Shown here piece by piece: positions 52,090 to 59,865 of a DNA stretch of 64,000 nt. The translations under genes were made by a program, and so were the position numbers. Below the pieces are notes generated by a model. The model was given only the letters and a program-made list of their open reading frames with translations. It was not told where the DNA came from and did no database searches. Numbering within the stretch: the first letter of the stretch is position 1; every line of letters begins with the position of its first letter. Source of the DNA: Luteimonas panaciterrae (GTDB taxonomy: Bacteria > Pseudomonadota > Gammaproteobacteria > Xanthomonadales > Xanthomonadaceae); contig NZ_JAJAVH010000007.1 of assembly GCF_020511115.1 (NCBI RefSeq), positions 434,001 to 498,000 on the forward strand. The letters run 5' to 3'.

Positions 52090-52532
52090 AACTGCAAACC
52101 GAGCATGTCCTCGCCCAGATCGGCATCACCCAGCGTCTGCCTGATCTGCGCGAGATGCGCCTGCTCGCTCCACAACTCGAACTTGTCGCCCATGCCCACC
52201 AGCACGGCCTTCTTTTCCACACCGATCGCGTTGCGATGGCTGGCCGGCAGACCGATGCGGCCATTGCCGTCCGGCTCGACGAAGGTCGCCGCGCCCACCA
52301 GCTTCAACTGCAGATTGCGGCTCACCGACTTGGTGCGCGGCAGCGCGTTCACCTGATCGCGCACGCGCTCCCACACCGGCTGGGGATAGAGGTAAAGACA
52401 ACCCGACTCGAAGGGGTTGTAGGTGATCACCAGGCGGTTGCCGCACTCACGCGCGACAAGGTCCCGGTAACTGGTCGGGATCGCCAGCCGGCCCTTATCG
52501 TCAATTGTGATGGCGGTCTCGCCTTGGAACAC
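52086..52532 (-). CDS. mraZ: Transcriptional regulator MraZ
   Basis: Double AbrB/SpoVT-like DNA-binding protein that represses its own division cluster. Two repeats: [21 protein letters not shown] and, later, [20 protein letters not shown], split here by their central glycines. The GTG at 52532 is preferred because it gives the family start (M/V)FQGETAI and 148 residues, with AGAAGG 6 nt upstream; the longer frame begins at a TTG (52571) that falls close to the MraZ boxes. First gene of the cluster. Confidence 0.92.
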   Translation of the reverse strand: MFQGETAITIDDKGRLAIPTSYRDLVARECGNRLVITYNPFESGCLYLYPQPVWERVRDQVNALPRTKSVSRNLQLKLVGAATFVEPDGNGRIGLPASHRNAIGVEKKAVLVGMGDKFELWSEQAHLAQIRQTLGDADLGEDMLGLQL

Positions 52533-52580
52533 GACAACCTTCTGGTTTTGCCCGTCTTCGGCGGGCTTCAACGCCGGAAA

Positions 52581-52615
52581 ACCACATAACTCCCGGTTTT
52601 CCCACGAAGCGCCAC
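52581..52615 (-). promoter_or_regulatory. Four MraZ-box repeats at 10-bp spacing
   Basis: On the minus strand GTGGC (52615-52611), GTGGG (52605-52601), CGGGA (52595-52591) and GTGGT (52585-52581) each start exactly 10 nt apart. MraZ binds tandem TGGGN repeats with 5-nt spacers. Located 49-83 nt before the mraZ GTG and covering the -10 region, as expected for autorepression. Confidence 0.85.
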
Positions 52616-52642
52616 CTTAGGAGCGCCGCACAGGGTTGTCAA
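52614..52642 (-). promoter_or_regulatory. Sigma-70 promoter of the division cluster
   Basis: A perfect TTGACA (52642-52637) is followed after 17 nt by TAAGGT (52619-52614), a weaker -10 that overlaps the first MraZ box. Predicted transcript start is near 52607, within the box array, so bound MraZ would block RNA polymerase. Confidence 0.65.
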
Positions 52643-52712
52643 CAACTTTCAGAAGGAAATTTACTTAGGCGCGTCAAGGACTTGCAGAGAACTTCAGAGA
52701 CTTGTTCAAGCT

Positions 52713-52721
52713 TTATCCACA
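52713..52721 (+). promoter_or_regulatory. Consensus DnaA box upstream of mraZ
   Basis: TTATCCACA, a perfect match to the strong DnaA box, lies about 70 nt upstream of the predicted -35 of the division cluster, in an A+T-rich stretch. Only one perfect copy was seen. A palindrome, ATCTCAAA-T-TTTGAGAT, follows at 52734-52750. Function is inferred. Confidence 0.6.
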
Positions 52722-52733
52722 AGCTGCTGTTTC

Positions 52734-52750
52734 ATCTCAAATTTTGAGAT
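52734..52750. promoter_or_regulatory. Palindrome of 8-bp arms in the mraZ upstream region
   Basis: ATCTCAAA and TTTGAGAT flank a single T. It has the size of a dimeric regulator site. The remaining A+T-rich sequence from about 52751 to 52933 shows no convincing gene; short frames there have no ribosome site or recognisable product. Confidence 0.45.
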
Positions 52751-52933
52751 TCGACCAGTCTCATGGTTGACGAGACGCACAAATGAGCACGGTGCCACAG
52801 ATCTGCTGCGACGCAACAACGGTGGAGATTCCGAGATTGTCCTGGAATTGGAGCGAAATTCTAATTTCAGAAGAAAAATCACTCTCAATTAAAACAATAG
52901 AGCCGCCCGCAGGTCGCCGCCAAACCCGACGAG

Positions 52934-52977
52934 GAGCCCCCTTGAGTCAAGGGGGCGCCGCGACAGCGGCGGGGATC
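52934..52977. repeat. Interspersed hairpin repeat, family C, copy 2
   Basis: AGCCCCCTTGAGTCAAGGGGGC with the flank GCCGCGACAGCGGCGGGGATC is the reverse complement of the copy at 15925-15979, with a shorter C-rich flank. It is the last of three hairpins downstream of the RNase P RNA gene. Confidence 0.7.
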
Positions 52978-52994
52978 GGAAGCACATAGCGGGG

Positions 52995-53041
52995 CCCAAA
53001 GTTTGCCGCGCAAACTTTGGGGCTTTCAGTGCGAAGCACTG
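52995..53041 (-). terminator. Hairpin pair downstream of rnpB
   Basis: CAGTGC/GCACTG (53027-53041, GAA loop) and a perfect 12-bp stem CCCAAAGTTTGC/GCAAACTTTGGG (52995-53021, 3-nt loop) lie 10 and 30 nt after the RNA 3' end. They probably define or protect the 3' end; no T run follows either. Confidence 0.5.
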
Positions 53042-53050
53042 GAAGCGCGG

Positions 53051-53402
53051 GGCGGAGCCGGCCGATAAGCCGGGTTCTGTCGTGAGCAGTCATTCCTCTA
53101 GGCGCAGCGTCACCGCTACGCTCAAGCAGCCTACCCGGAGACACCGCGGGCCGCGGCATTGCCTCCCTATTTGGCCTTGCTCCCGGTGGGGTTTGCCGTG
53201 CCGGTCCGTTACCGGACTCGCGGTGCGCTCTTACCGCACCATTTCACCCTTGCCGTCCTGCTTGCGCAGTCTTAGGCGGTATCTTTCTGTTGCACTTTCC
53301 GTCGGCTCGCGCCGCCCAGGCGTTACCTGGCACCGTGCCCTGTGGAGCCCGGACTTTCCTCGGCACCCTTGCGGATGACGCGACTGCCTGGCCGACTCCG
53401 CC
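53051..53402 (-). ncRNA. rnpB: RNase P RNA (bacterial type A)
   Basis: Catalytic RNA that trims tRNA 5' leaders. Reading on the minus strand: P1 strand GGCGGAGTCGGCC at the 5' end pairs with GGCCGGCTCCGCC at the 3' end; then GAGGAAAGTCCGGGCTCC, GGTGCCAGGTAACGCCTGG, ACAGAAAGATACCGCC, AAGGGTGAAATGGTGCGGTA, GGGAGCAAGGCCAAATAGG, CGGGTAGGCTGCTTGAG and finally GAATGACTGC followed by ACAGAACCCGGCTTATCG. All universally conserved blocks are present in order. Ends are set by P1 pairing, about 352 nt. Confidence 0.97.
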
Positions 53403-53408
53403 GTGTCG

Positions 53409-53414
53409 ATTATC
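53409..53414 (-). promoter_or_regulatory. -10 box of rnpB
   Basis: GATAAT on the minus strand lies 7 nt before the first base of the RNA as fixed by P1 pairing. No good -35 was seen at 16-18 nt upstream. The short space to the fadL stop (57 nt) holds this box and a GTCCGC/GCGGAC hairpin (53445-53458). Confidence 0.5.
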
Positions 53415-53459
53415 GCACGCCGCCTTCCCGCTGGGCTGAAGAACGTCCGCCCGCGGACC

Positions 53460-54785
53460 TCAGAAGACGTACCCGAACGATGCCGACAGCAGATCGATGT
53501 TGGCGCTGTAGCTGCCGTTGATGCGGCCGAAGTTCGAGGTGGTGGTGATTTCCGGCTCCCCGTTGAACAGGTGCAGATAGCCGACATCGACCACCGTGCG
53601 ATCCGACGGCTTCCACTCGAAGCCGAGGCCGAGCAGACGGCGATCCGCATCCGGCAGGCGCGCGTTGCGATGCTCCAGGCTCGTGGGTGTCTGGTCGTAG
53701 CCGATGCCGCCACGCAGCAGCCAGCGTTCGTTGAGCTGGTATTCCACGCCGATCGACACTGCGGTGGTGTCGCGGAAACCGTAGGTCTCCACCACGTTGC
53801 GCTCGCCCGGCGTCGTGTCGAAGTCGAGCACCAGTTCCTGGAAGCTGGTCCATGCGGTGCGCGAGATGTCGCCGGTCACCGCCCAGCGATCGTTGAACTT
53901 GTGAAACACGCTCAGGATCGCGACCGCCGGCGTATCGAGCCGGGTACTGCCCTTGCTGGATTTCAGCAGCGGCGGCAGGTTGTCGAGGATGGCCTGTTCG
54001 GTGGCGTTGCGCGCCTGCGGCGGCCGGAACGTGCCCTTGCCATCGATGTCCTGCTTCACCTTGGACTGATAGCTCAATCCGATGTGCGTGTTCTCGGTGA
54101 CGCTGAGCAGCACGCCCAGCTTGAAGCCCCAATCGGTGGCATCGCCTTCGATGGTCGCCTTGCCGTCGCGCTGTTGCGATTGCCCCAGGAACAGGCCGTA
54201 ATCGACCGCCTGGCTCAGTTCCGCATCCAGCCGCTGGCCGTACACGCTGACACCGAAGCTGACGTAGGGATTCACGTCGTAGGAGAAGCTGGCGCCAAGG
54301 TCGATCACGCGCAGATCCGACTTCAACGCGCTGTAGCGTCCGACCCAGCCATTGTCGTATTCAGTCTTCAATCCGAACGGCGCATCGATGAAGAAACCCA
54401 GATGCGCCTTCTCGCCGATCGGCGTGGCGAAGAACGCGGACGCCACCGGCAGCAGATCGCCAGCATCGCCGCCATCACCGCCGGTGAGCGGCTGACGCGT
54501 GAAGTTGTGCGTGCCGCCGTTGGAATCGTATTCGGCGCTGAGGTTGATCAGCGTGGCGTCGGCTTGGAAGATCGGCCGTTCACCCAGCAGGCGCATGCCG
54601 GCGGGATTGTTGGAAACGATCGCGGCATCGCCCGGCGCGGATGCACGCCCGGCGAAAGCACGGCCGAGCGCGGCGGCGCTGTTTTCCCGGATCTGGAAAC
54701 CGCCGGCAATGGCATCTGGAGCGATGACGAAAGAAGCAACAACGGCGACGGTCAATACGCTCGGAACGAATAGCTTGCGGTTCAT
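53460..54785 (-). CDS. FadL/OmpP1-family outer membrane transporter
   Basis: Beta-barrel channel for long-chain fatty acids or other hydrophobic compounds. Signal peptide (MNRKLFVPSVLTVAVVASFV, cleavage near AIA), then the family hatch start GGFQIRENSAAALGRAFAG and NNPAGM, and a C-terminal strand ending LLSASFGYVF with terminal Phe. Length 441. ATG at 54785 with GAGGGTAGG upstream; the longer frame lacks a signal peptide at its start. Transcribed toward rnpB. Confidence 0.93.
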   Translation of the reverse strand: MNRKLFVPSVLTVAVVASFVIAPDAIAGGFQIRENSAAALGRAFAGRASAPGDAAIVSNNPAGMRLLGERPIFQADATLINLSAEYDSNGGTHNFTRQPLTGGDGGDAGDLLPVASAFFATPIGEKAHLGFFIDAPFGLKTEYDNGWVGRYSALKSDLRVIDLGASFSYDVNPYVSFGVSVYGQRLDAELSQAVDYGLFLGQSQQRDGKATIEGDATDWGFKLGVLLSVTENTHIGLSYQSKVKQDIDGKGTFRPPQARNATEQAILDNLPPLLKSSKGSTRLDTPAVAILSVFHKFNDRWAVTGDISRTAWTSFQELVLDFDTTPGERNVVETYGFRDTTAVSIGVEYQLNERWLLRGGIGYDQTPTSLEHRNARLPDADRRLLGLGFEWKPSDRTVVDVGYLHLFNGEPEITTTSNFGRINGSYSANIDLLSASFGYVF

Positions 54786-55074
54786 GCCTACCCTCTTGTC
54801 AGTGAAATTGCGGAATCCCCGATAGAATTTCTTGTCGGCCCCGCAAAATCGCGTGAATCGCGCACGCTGAAGCGCGCATGCAACGTGTCGAGCCCGTCCA
54901 TACGCAATGTCCAATCCGAATCAGCCATGCGGGATAGCGGATCGGGCCAGATACCCGGCCTCTTGAGGCCATCACTTCCGCGCGCGCTGATCATTCGCAC
55001 GGTTCGATGCATGGCGAACCGTGTGAACTATTCGATCCCTGGATGCTCGCGAAGCAGAAATGCTTCGACGCGGA

Positions 55075-55914
55075 TCAATCGCTGCCGTACAGCGCCTTGC
55101 GCGGCGCGCCGCTCAATTCCGCGGCCAGTTTCGCCGCCGTCGAAGGCGGCAGATGCGCGCTGAGTTTCGTGTAGATGCGCCGGCCCTCGGCGACTTTCGC
55201 ATCCGCGTCGTCGCCCGCACCTTCGATCAGCAGCACGAACTCGCCCTTGCGCTGGTTGGGATCGGCGTCGATGCGTGCCTGCAACTCCGCCAGCGTGCCG
55301 TCGAGCACGCTCTCGAACAGTTTGGTCAGCTCGCGCGCGACCACGGCGCGGCGGTCGGCACCGAATACCGTCACGCAATCGGCCAGCGTCTCGGCGATGC
55401 GGTGCGAGGATTCGTAGAACAGCAGCGTGCGCGTTTCACTGGCGAGCGCGGTCAACCGCTCGCGTCGCGCGTTCGCCTTCGCCGGCAGGAAGCCCTCGAA
55501 CACGAAACGATCGCTGGGCAGGCCGGCGACGCTGAGCGCCGTGATCAGGGCGCTGGCGCCGGGCACGGGCGAGACCCGCACGCCCGCCGCGCGCGCGGCG
55601 CGCACGAGGCGGAAGCCGGGATCGCTGACCAGCGGCGTGCCGGCATCCGACACCAGCGCCAGCGATTCGCCGGCCTGCAATCGCGCCACCAGCCGGCCGG
55701 CGAGTTCGTCCTCGTTGTGCTCGTGCAGGGCGATCAGGCTCTGCTCGATGCCGAAATGCGCCAGCAACTGGCGGGTGTGGCGGGTGTCCTCGGCGCAGAT
55801 CGCGGCGACCGAGCGCAGGGTCTCCAGGGCGCGGGGCGAGAGATCGCCGAGATTGCCGATCGGCGTTGCGACGACGTGCAGGGTGCCGGGTGTGGAGGGT
55901 GAGGCGGTGGACAT
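55075..55914 (-). CDS. rsmI: 16S rRNA (cytidine(1402)-2'-O)-methyltransferase
   Basis: Methylates the ribose of C1402, the same nucleotide that RsmH methylates on the base. Tetrapyrrole-methylase fold with GTLHVVATPIGNLGDLSPRA, the VSDAGTPLVSDPG motif, VPGASALITAL, and FEGFLPAK. Length 279. Divergent from lpoA-yraN, the same arrangement as in E. coli (yraL/lpoA/yraN). Confidence 0.96.
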   Translation of the reverse strand: MSTASPSTPGTLHVVATPIGNLGDLSPRALETLRSVAAICAEDTRHTRQLLAHFGIEQSLIALHEHNEDELAGRLVARLQAGESLALVSDAGTPLVSDPGFRLVRAARAAGVRVSPVPGASALITALSVAGLPSDRFVFEGFLPAKANARRERLTALASETRTLLFYESSHRIAETLADCVTVFGADRRAVVARELTKLFESVLDGTLAELQARIDADPNQRKGEFVLLIEGAGDDADAKVAEGRRIYTKLSAHLPPSTAAKLAAELSGAPRKALYGSD

Positions 55915-55935
55915 CGGAATTCCCAGCGTGAACGC

Positions 55936-55962
55936 TTCCCGGCCGCTTCGCGGAGCCGGGAA
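55936..55962. other. Hairpin in the rsmI-lpoA divergent spacer
   Basis: TTCCCGGC-CGC-TTC-GCG-GA-GCCGGGAA folds into a nearly perfect stem, 12 nt before TAGAAT, a likely -10 for lpoA. It may be a small repeat or an operator-like element. Confidence 0.4.
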
Positions 55963-56010
55963 AGACGAAAGGGTAGAATCCTAGCCGTTTCCGTCCCTGG
56001 GCCGGCCCTG

Positions 56011-57213
56011 ATGCGCCATCCGTTGCAATCGATGAAAGGAATCCTCGCCGTTTCGCTGCTGGCCGCCCTGGCGGCGGGCTGCACCACGGTCAAAGTCAGC
56101 CAGGCTCCCGACAAGCCGAAGGAAGCGGCCGTCGAGGCGTCCCAGCGCGTCGCGCACTGGCAGTTCGACGCCGGCAGCCGTCCGCCGGCCGATCGCGACG
56201 GCTATCGCCCGCCACAGAAGCTGGCGGTGCTGCTGCCGCTCTCGGGCAGCCTCGCCCCCGCCTCGGCGCCGGTACGCGATGGCCTGCTGGCCGGCTACTA
56301 CGGCGAACAGCGCCGGCGCCCCGAATTGAAGTTCTACGACACCGCCGGCACGGCCGGTGGCGCGATCGCGGCCTACCAGAAGGCGGTCGCCGACGGCGCC
56401 GACCAAGTGCTGGGGCCGCTCGGCCGCGATGAAGTCGACGCGGTGTTCCGCGAGGTGAAAACCGGCGTGCCGGTGCTGGCGCTCAATCGCGGCACGGTCG
56501 CCCCGCCGGCCAACAACGCGAGCTATTCGCTGGCGCCGGAAGACGATGGCAACAGTGCCGCCGATTACCTGATCACGCGCAAGGCATTGCGCGCGCTCGT
56601 GCTCAGCTCCGGTGACGACTACGCGCGCCGCAGCGCGGCCAGCTTCGCGGCACGGATGCAGGAAAACGGCGGCAGCGTGGTGCAGACGCTGGCCGTGGTC
56701 GGCGACAAGCCGGCCGACATGACGCCCACGCTGCAGGCCGCCCTGCAGAAAGAAGGCGGCGTGGATGCGGTCTTCCTCGCACTGCGCGGCCCGGCCGCGC
56801 GCGCGATGGCGCCGCAATTGTCGGTCGCCGGCTACACGGGCAAGCCGCTGGTGGCGACCTCGCAACTGGTCTCCGGCACCGGCAAGGCCGACCAGGACCG
56901 CGCCCTCGACGGCATCGCCTTCCCCACCGAGCGCTGGGGCGTGAGCTCGGTGTCCGGCCTGCCCGGCGCGGCCGACACCGCCGGCCGCATCTCCACGGCA
57001 CGCGGTCCGCAGGCCAAGCTGTTCGCCTTCGGTTTCGACGCCTGGCTGCTCACCGCCTATCTCGAACGCCTCGCCACCAGCGCGGACGCCGACGTGGAAG
57101 GCGCAACCGGCCTCCTGCGCGTCGGCGCGACCGGCAACGTGCTGCGCACGCCGGCGTGGTCGACCTTCAGCAGCGGCTACGTCGTGCCGCTGAACAACGG
57201 CCGGGGCGGCTGA
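56011..57213 (+). CDS. lpoA: Penicillin-binding protein activator LpoA, short form
   Basis: Outer membrane lipoprotein that activates PBP1A. Signal peptide with lipobox ALAAGC; the lipidated Cys is residue 24. The rest is the LppC/periplasmic-binding-like domain ([46 protein letters not shown]). At 400 residues it lacks the N-terminal TPR domain of E. coli LpoA (678 residues), leaving only a roughly 45-residue linker. The short form is therefore expected to reach across the periplasm differently. Co-directional with yraN, 25 nt apart. Confidence 0.9.
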   Translation: MRHPLQSMKGILAVSLLAALAAGCTTVKVSQAPDKPKEAAVEASQRVAHWQFDAGSRPPADRDGYRPPQKLAVLLPLSGSLAPASAPVRDGLLAGYYGEQRRRPELKFYDTAGTAGGAIAAYQKAVADGADQVLGPLGRDEVDAVFREVKTGVPVLALNRGTVAPPANNASYSLAPEDDGNSAADYLITRKALRALVLSSGDDYARRSAASFAARMQENGGSVVQTLAVVGDKPADMTPTLQAALQKEGGVDAVFLALRGPAARAMAPQLSVAGYTGKPLVATSQLVSGTGKADQDRALDGIAFPTERWGVSSVSGLPGAADTAGRISTARGPQAKLFAFGFDAWLLTAYLERLATSADADVEGATGLLRVGATGNVLRTPAWSTFSSGYVVPLNNGRGG

Positions 57214-57238
57214 TCGCACCGGAATATCGGGCGGGACC

Positions 57239-57634
57239 TTGAGTAGTCCGCGCCAGCGCGGTGCGACCGTCGAAGCGGCGGCGCGCGCCCATCTGCTGCG
57301 CGCCGGGCTGCGCGAGGTGGCGGCGAACGCGAACTATCGTTTTGGCGAGCTCGATCTGATCATGCTGGACCCGGCGAATATTCGCCGGACTGGCGATGCG
57401 ACCCTGGTGTTCGTCGAGGTGCGCTATCGGCGCGATACGCGATTCGGTGGCGGCAGCGCATCGGTGGATGCCGGCAAGCGGCGCAAGCTCGTGCTTGCCG
57501 CCGAACAGTTCCTGGCTGCCCATCGCGAGTACGCCGATGCGGCGTGCCGGTTCGATGTGATCGATGCGAGCGGAGATCCCGAGTCGCCGGAGATCGTCTG
57601 GCTGCGCGATGCTTTCCGCGCCGATGACATTTGA
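57239..57634 (+). CDS. yraN: UPF0102 family protein YraN
   Basis: Small endonuclease-fold protein of unknown role, conserved downstream of lpoA. Motifs match the family: [31 protein letters not shown] and [17 protein letters not shown] (the E-x-D and VEVR catalytic-like residues of the restriction-endonuclease fold). Length 131. The start is TTG, with GGCGGGA upstream. Confidence 0.92.
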   Translation: MSSPRQRGATVEAAARAHLLRAGLREVAANANYRFGELDLIMLDPANIRRTGDATLVFVEVRYRRDTRFGGGSASVDAGKRRKLVLAAEQFLAAHREYADAACRFDVIDASGDPESPEIVWLRDAFRADDI

Positions 57635-57636
57635 GT

Positions 57637-57813
57637 CGTCATTCCCGCGCAGGGTGAGCGAGCGCGTGCTTAGCGGACGCCTTCAAGGCGTCTGCTGCGC
57701 TCCCGAACGCCCGGCCATGGATGGCCGGGCCGGACGTTCCGAAAGTCTGTATCGTCGCGCCAGGGATGGCATCAAGAGTAACGTCCAGGGATTCCCGCCT
57801 TCGCGGGAATGAC
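57637..57813. repeat. Multi-hairpin interspersed repeat, family B, complete copy
   Basis: Bounded by GTCATTCCCGCG at the left and CGCGGGAATGAC at the right, i.e. inverted ends. Contains GACGCC-TTGAA-GGCGTC type, CCCGGCCAT-GG-ATGGCCGGG and ATTCCCGC-CTTC-GCGGGAAT (57791-57810) hairpins. The central 107 bases align with 17363-17468 in reverse. Fills the convergent spacer between yraN and thiL, where it may also terminate both transcripts. No open frame for a transposase, so it would need mobilisation in trans if mobile. Confidence 0.75.
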
Positions 57814-57838
57814 GAGCAAAAACTAAAGGCCACTGGTC

Positions 57839-58786
57839 TCAGAAGTGAGCGTAGCCCGTCTTTTCCGGTACCCACGCCTGGCCCTGCATATCGAATGCAC
57901 TGACGCGTCGCGCTTCGACGATGCGGCCGATCCGAGTCGCAACCAAATCATCCCGATGCACAGCATCTTCGATTGCATCGCGCACATCCACTGCCGCCGT
58001 GAAGCACAACTCGTAATCATCGCCCCCACTGGCCTGCAGCACGCGCCGCGTCGCGACATCGAACGTGGATCGCAGCGCAGGCGATGCCGGCAACGCATCG
58101 ATTTCGACATCAGCCCCGACGCCACTCGCTTCGCAGATGTGCCCGAGATCGGACAACAATCCGTCGGAGACATCGATACAGGCATGCGCCAGGCCGGACA
58201 ATGCCAGGCCGGCCGCCACGCGCGGCTCGGGCCGGTCGAGACGCACGCGCAGTGTTTCGTCGATGGCCGTGCCCTTCCGCCACTGCGCCAGCGCGGCGGC
58301 GGCATCGCCCAATGTCCCGGTCACCCACACATCGTCGCCGACCCGCGCACCGTCGCGGCGCAGCGCCTTGCCGGGCTCGACGAATCCATGCGCCGTCACG
58401 CACACCGACAGCGGCCCGCGCGTGGTGTCGCCGCCGACCAAGGCCACGTCATGCCGCGCCGCGAGCGCGAGAAAACCGTCGAGGAATCCATCGACCCAAG
58501 CCGCCTCGCCTTCCGGCAGCGACAACGACAAGGTGCACCACGCGGGCCGCGCACCCATCGCGGTGAGATCGGAAAGATTCACCGCCAGCGATTTCCAGCC
58601 GATGTCGGCGGGCGCGGTTTCCGCGGGGAAATGCACGCCCGCGTTGAGCGTGTCCATCGCCACGACGAGCTGCATTCCGGCCGGCACGGCCAGGAGCGCG
58701 GCATCGTCGCCGATCCCCAGCACCACGTCGCTTCTGACAGCGACGCGTTCGCGGATTCTTGCGATGAGATCGAATTCCGCGCTCAC
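57839..58786 (-). CDS. thiL: Thiamine-monophosphate kinase
   Basis: Phosphorylates thiamine phosphate to the active cofactor thiamine diphosphate. PurM-like fold: N-terminal SAEFDLIARIRERV, GIGDDAALL, the metal-binding VVAMDTLNAGVHF, LVGGDTTRGPLSVCVTAHG, and DVSDGLLSDLGHI. The GTG at 58786 is preferred because GGGAG stands 9 nt before it and the protein then starts MSAEFDLI, as is usual; a GTG at 58804 gives 321 residues instead of 315. Last gene of the rib-nusB-thiL run. Confidence 0.95.
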   Translation of the reverse strand: MSAEFDLIARIRERVAVRSDVVLGIGDDAALLAVPAGMQLVVAMDTLNAGVHFPAETAPADIGWKSLAVNLSDLTAMGARPAWCTLSLSLPEGEAAWVDGFLDGFLALAARHDVALVGGDTTRGPLSVCVTAHGFVEPGKALRRDGARVGDDVWVTGTLGDAAAALAQWRKGTAIDETLRVRLDRPEPRVAAGLALSGLAHACIDVSDGLLSDLGHICEASGVGADVEIDALPASPALRSTFDVATRRVLQASGGDDYELCFTAAVDVRDAIEDAVHRDDLVATRIGRIVEARRVSAFDMQGQAWVPEKTGYAHF

Positions 58787-58807
58787 GGGCCGGAACTCCC
58801 GCACGCG

Positions 58808-59299
58808 CTAGGAGCGCGGCGCTTTCGCCTCGACGGCGCGCCATTCCGCCGCGGCATGATCGAGCACGCCGTTGACGTAGGTGTGGCCGTGTTCGGAGCC
58901 GAAACGCTTCACTGTCTTCACCGCCTCGTCGATGATCACGCGATACGGCACGTCGATGCGATGCTGCAGTTCGTAGGCGGCGATGCGCAGCATGGCGCGC
59001 TCGATCGGATCGACGTCCTCGATGCCGCGATCCAGGAACGGCGCCAGCGCCGCGTCCAGTTCGCGATAGTGCTTGTCGACGCCGTGCACCAGGTCCTCGA
59101 AATATTCGAGATCGGCGACTTCGTGCGCCTGCTCGTGCGCGAACTGCGCGATCACGTTCTTCACGTCGGCGCCGGAGAGCTGCATCGCGTAGACCGCCTG
59201 CAGTGCGCGGCTGCGCGAACGCGAACGCGCGACGTGGTCGACGCCGTCGCGGCTGCGATGTCCGCCGCGGCCGCGGTTGCGAGACTCGTCCCGGCTCAA
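58808..59299 (-). CDS. nusB: Transcription antitermination factor NusB
   Basis: RNA-binding factor of the rRNA antitermination complex. All-helical core with [46 protein letters not shown] and [10 protein letters not shown]. Length 163, with an Arg/Gly/Ser-rich N-terminal extension of about 28 residues. The likely start is TTG at 59299, overlapping the ribH stop (TTGA) with GGAG upstream; no ATG exists between that and the conserved core. Confidence 0.93.
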   Translation of the reverse strand: MSRDESRNRGRGGHRSRDGVDHVARSRSRSRALQAVYAMQLSGADVKNVIAQFAHEQAHEVADLEYFEDLVHGVDKHYRELDAALAPFLDRGIEDVDPIERAMLRIAAYELQHRIDVPYRVIIDEAVKTVKRFGSEHGHTYVNGVLDHAAAEWRAVEAKAPRS

Positions 59300-59763
59300 C
59301 GCAGCTTCTCCGTCAGGCTGGCCATCTCGATGGCGACCAGGGCGCATTCCTCGCCCTTGTTGCCGTGGCTGCCGCCGGCGCGGTTCTCGGCATCGACGAG
59401 ATCGTCGACCGCGAGCACGCCATTGGCCACGGGCACGCCGTAGTCGAGGCTGATGCGCATCAGCCCGTCGGCACAGCGGTCGGCGACGTGTTCGTAGTGG
59501 CGGGTATCGCCACGCACCACGCAGCCGAGCGCGACGATCGCGCGATGCGCGCCGGCAGCGGCGAGGCGCGAGGCGGCCAGCGGGATTTCCCAGGCGCCGG
59601 GCACGCGGACCACGTCGATCGACTCGTCGGGGACGCCGTGGTCGGCGAAGGTCTTGCGCGCGCCGGCCACCAGCGCATCGGTGATGCGCGGATTCCAGCG
59701 GCTGGCGATGATCGCGAAACGCGCGCCTTCGGGGGCGCGCAGGTCGCCTTCGTGGTGGGTCAT
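59296..59763 (-). CDS. ribH: 6,7-dimethyl-8-ribityllumazine synthase
   Basis: Condenses the ribityl pyrimidine with 3,4-dihydroxybutanone 4-phosphate; forms capsids or pentamers. Motifs: [46 protein letters not shown], and [17 protein letters not shown]. Length 155. The ATG at 59763 gives the usual N-terminus; it is 102 nt after ribBX and overlaps nusB. Confidence 0.95.
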   Translation of the reverse strand: MTHHEGDLRAPEGARFAIIASRWNPRITDALVAGARKTFADHGVPDESIDVVRVPGAWEIPLAASRLAAAGAHRAIVALGCVVRGDTRHYEHVADRCADGLMRISLDYGVPVANGVLAVDDLVDAENRAGGSHGNKGEECALVAIEMASLTEKLR

Positions 59764-59865
59764 GGGAAAAAGAAAGGAAGTCGTTGGGGGAAGTGTAGCG
59801 TGTGGGTCGGGACACCAACCGCCCGCCGCTCCCACACAGGAGGAAATGACAGGCAGCGAGCTATT

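Noticed and set aside
52706..52888. 60-codon frame on the minus strand upstream of mraZ
   Set aside because: No ribosome site, unlikely residue pattern, and it overlaps regulatory sequence including a DnaA box.
53082..53378. Short protein-coding frame in the rnpB region
   Set aside because: The segment is RNase P RNA, with all conserved blocks on the opposite strand.
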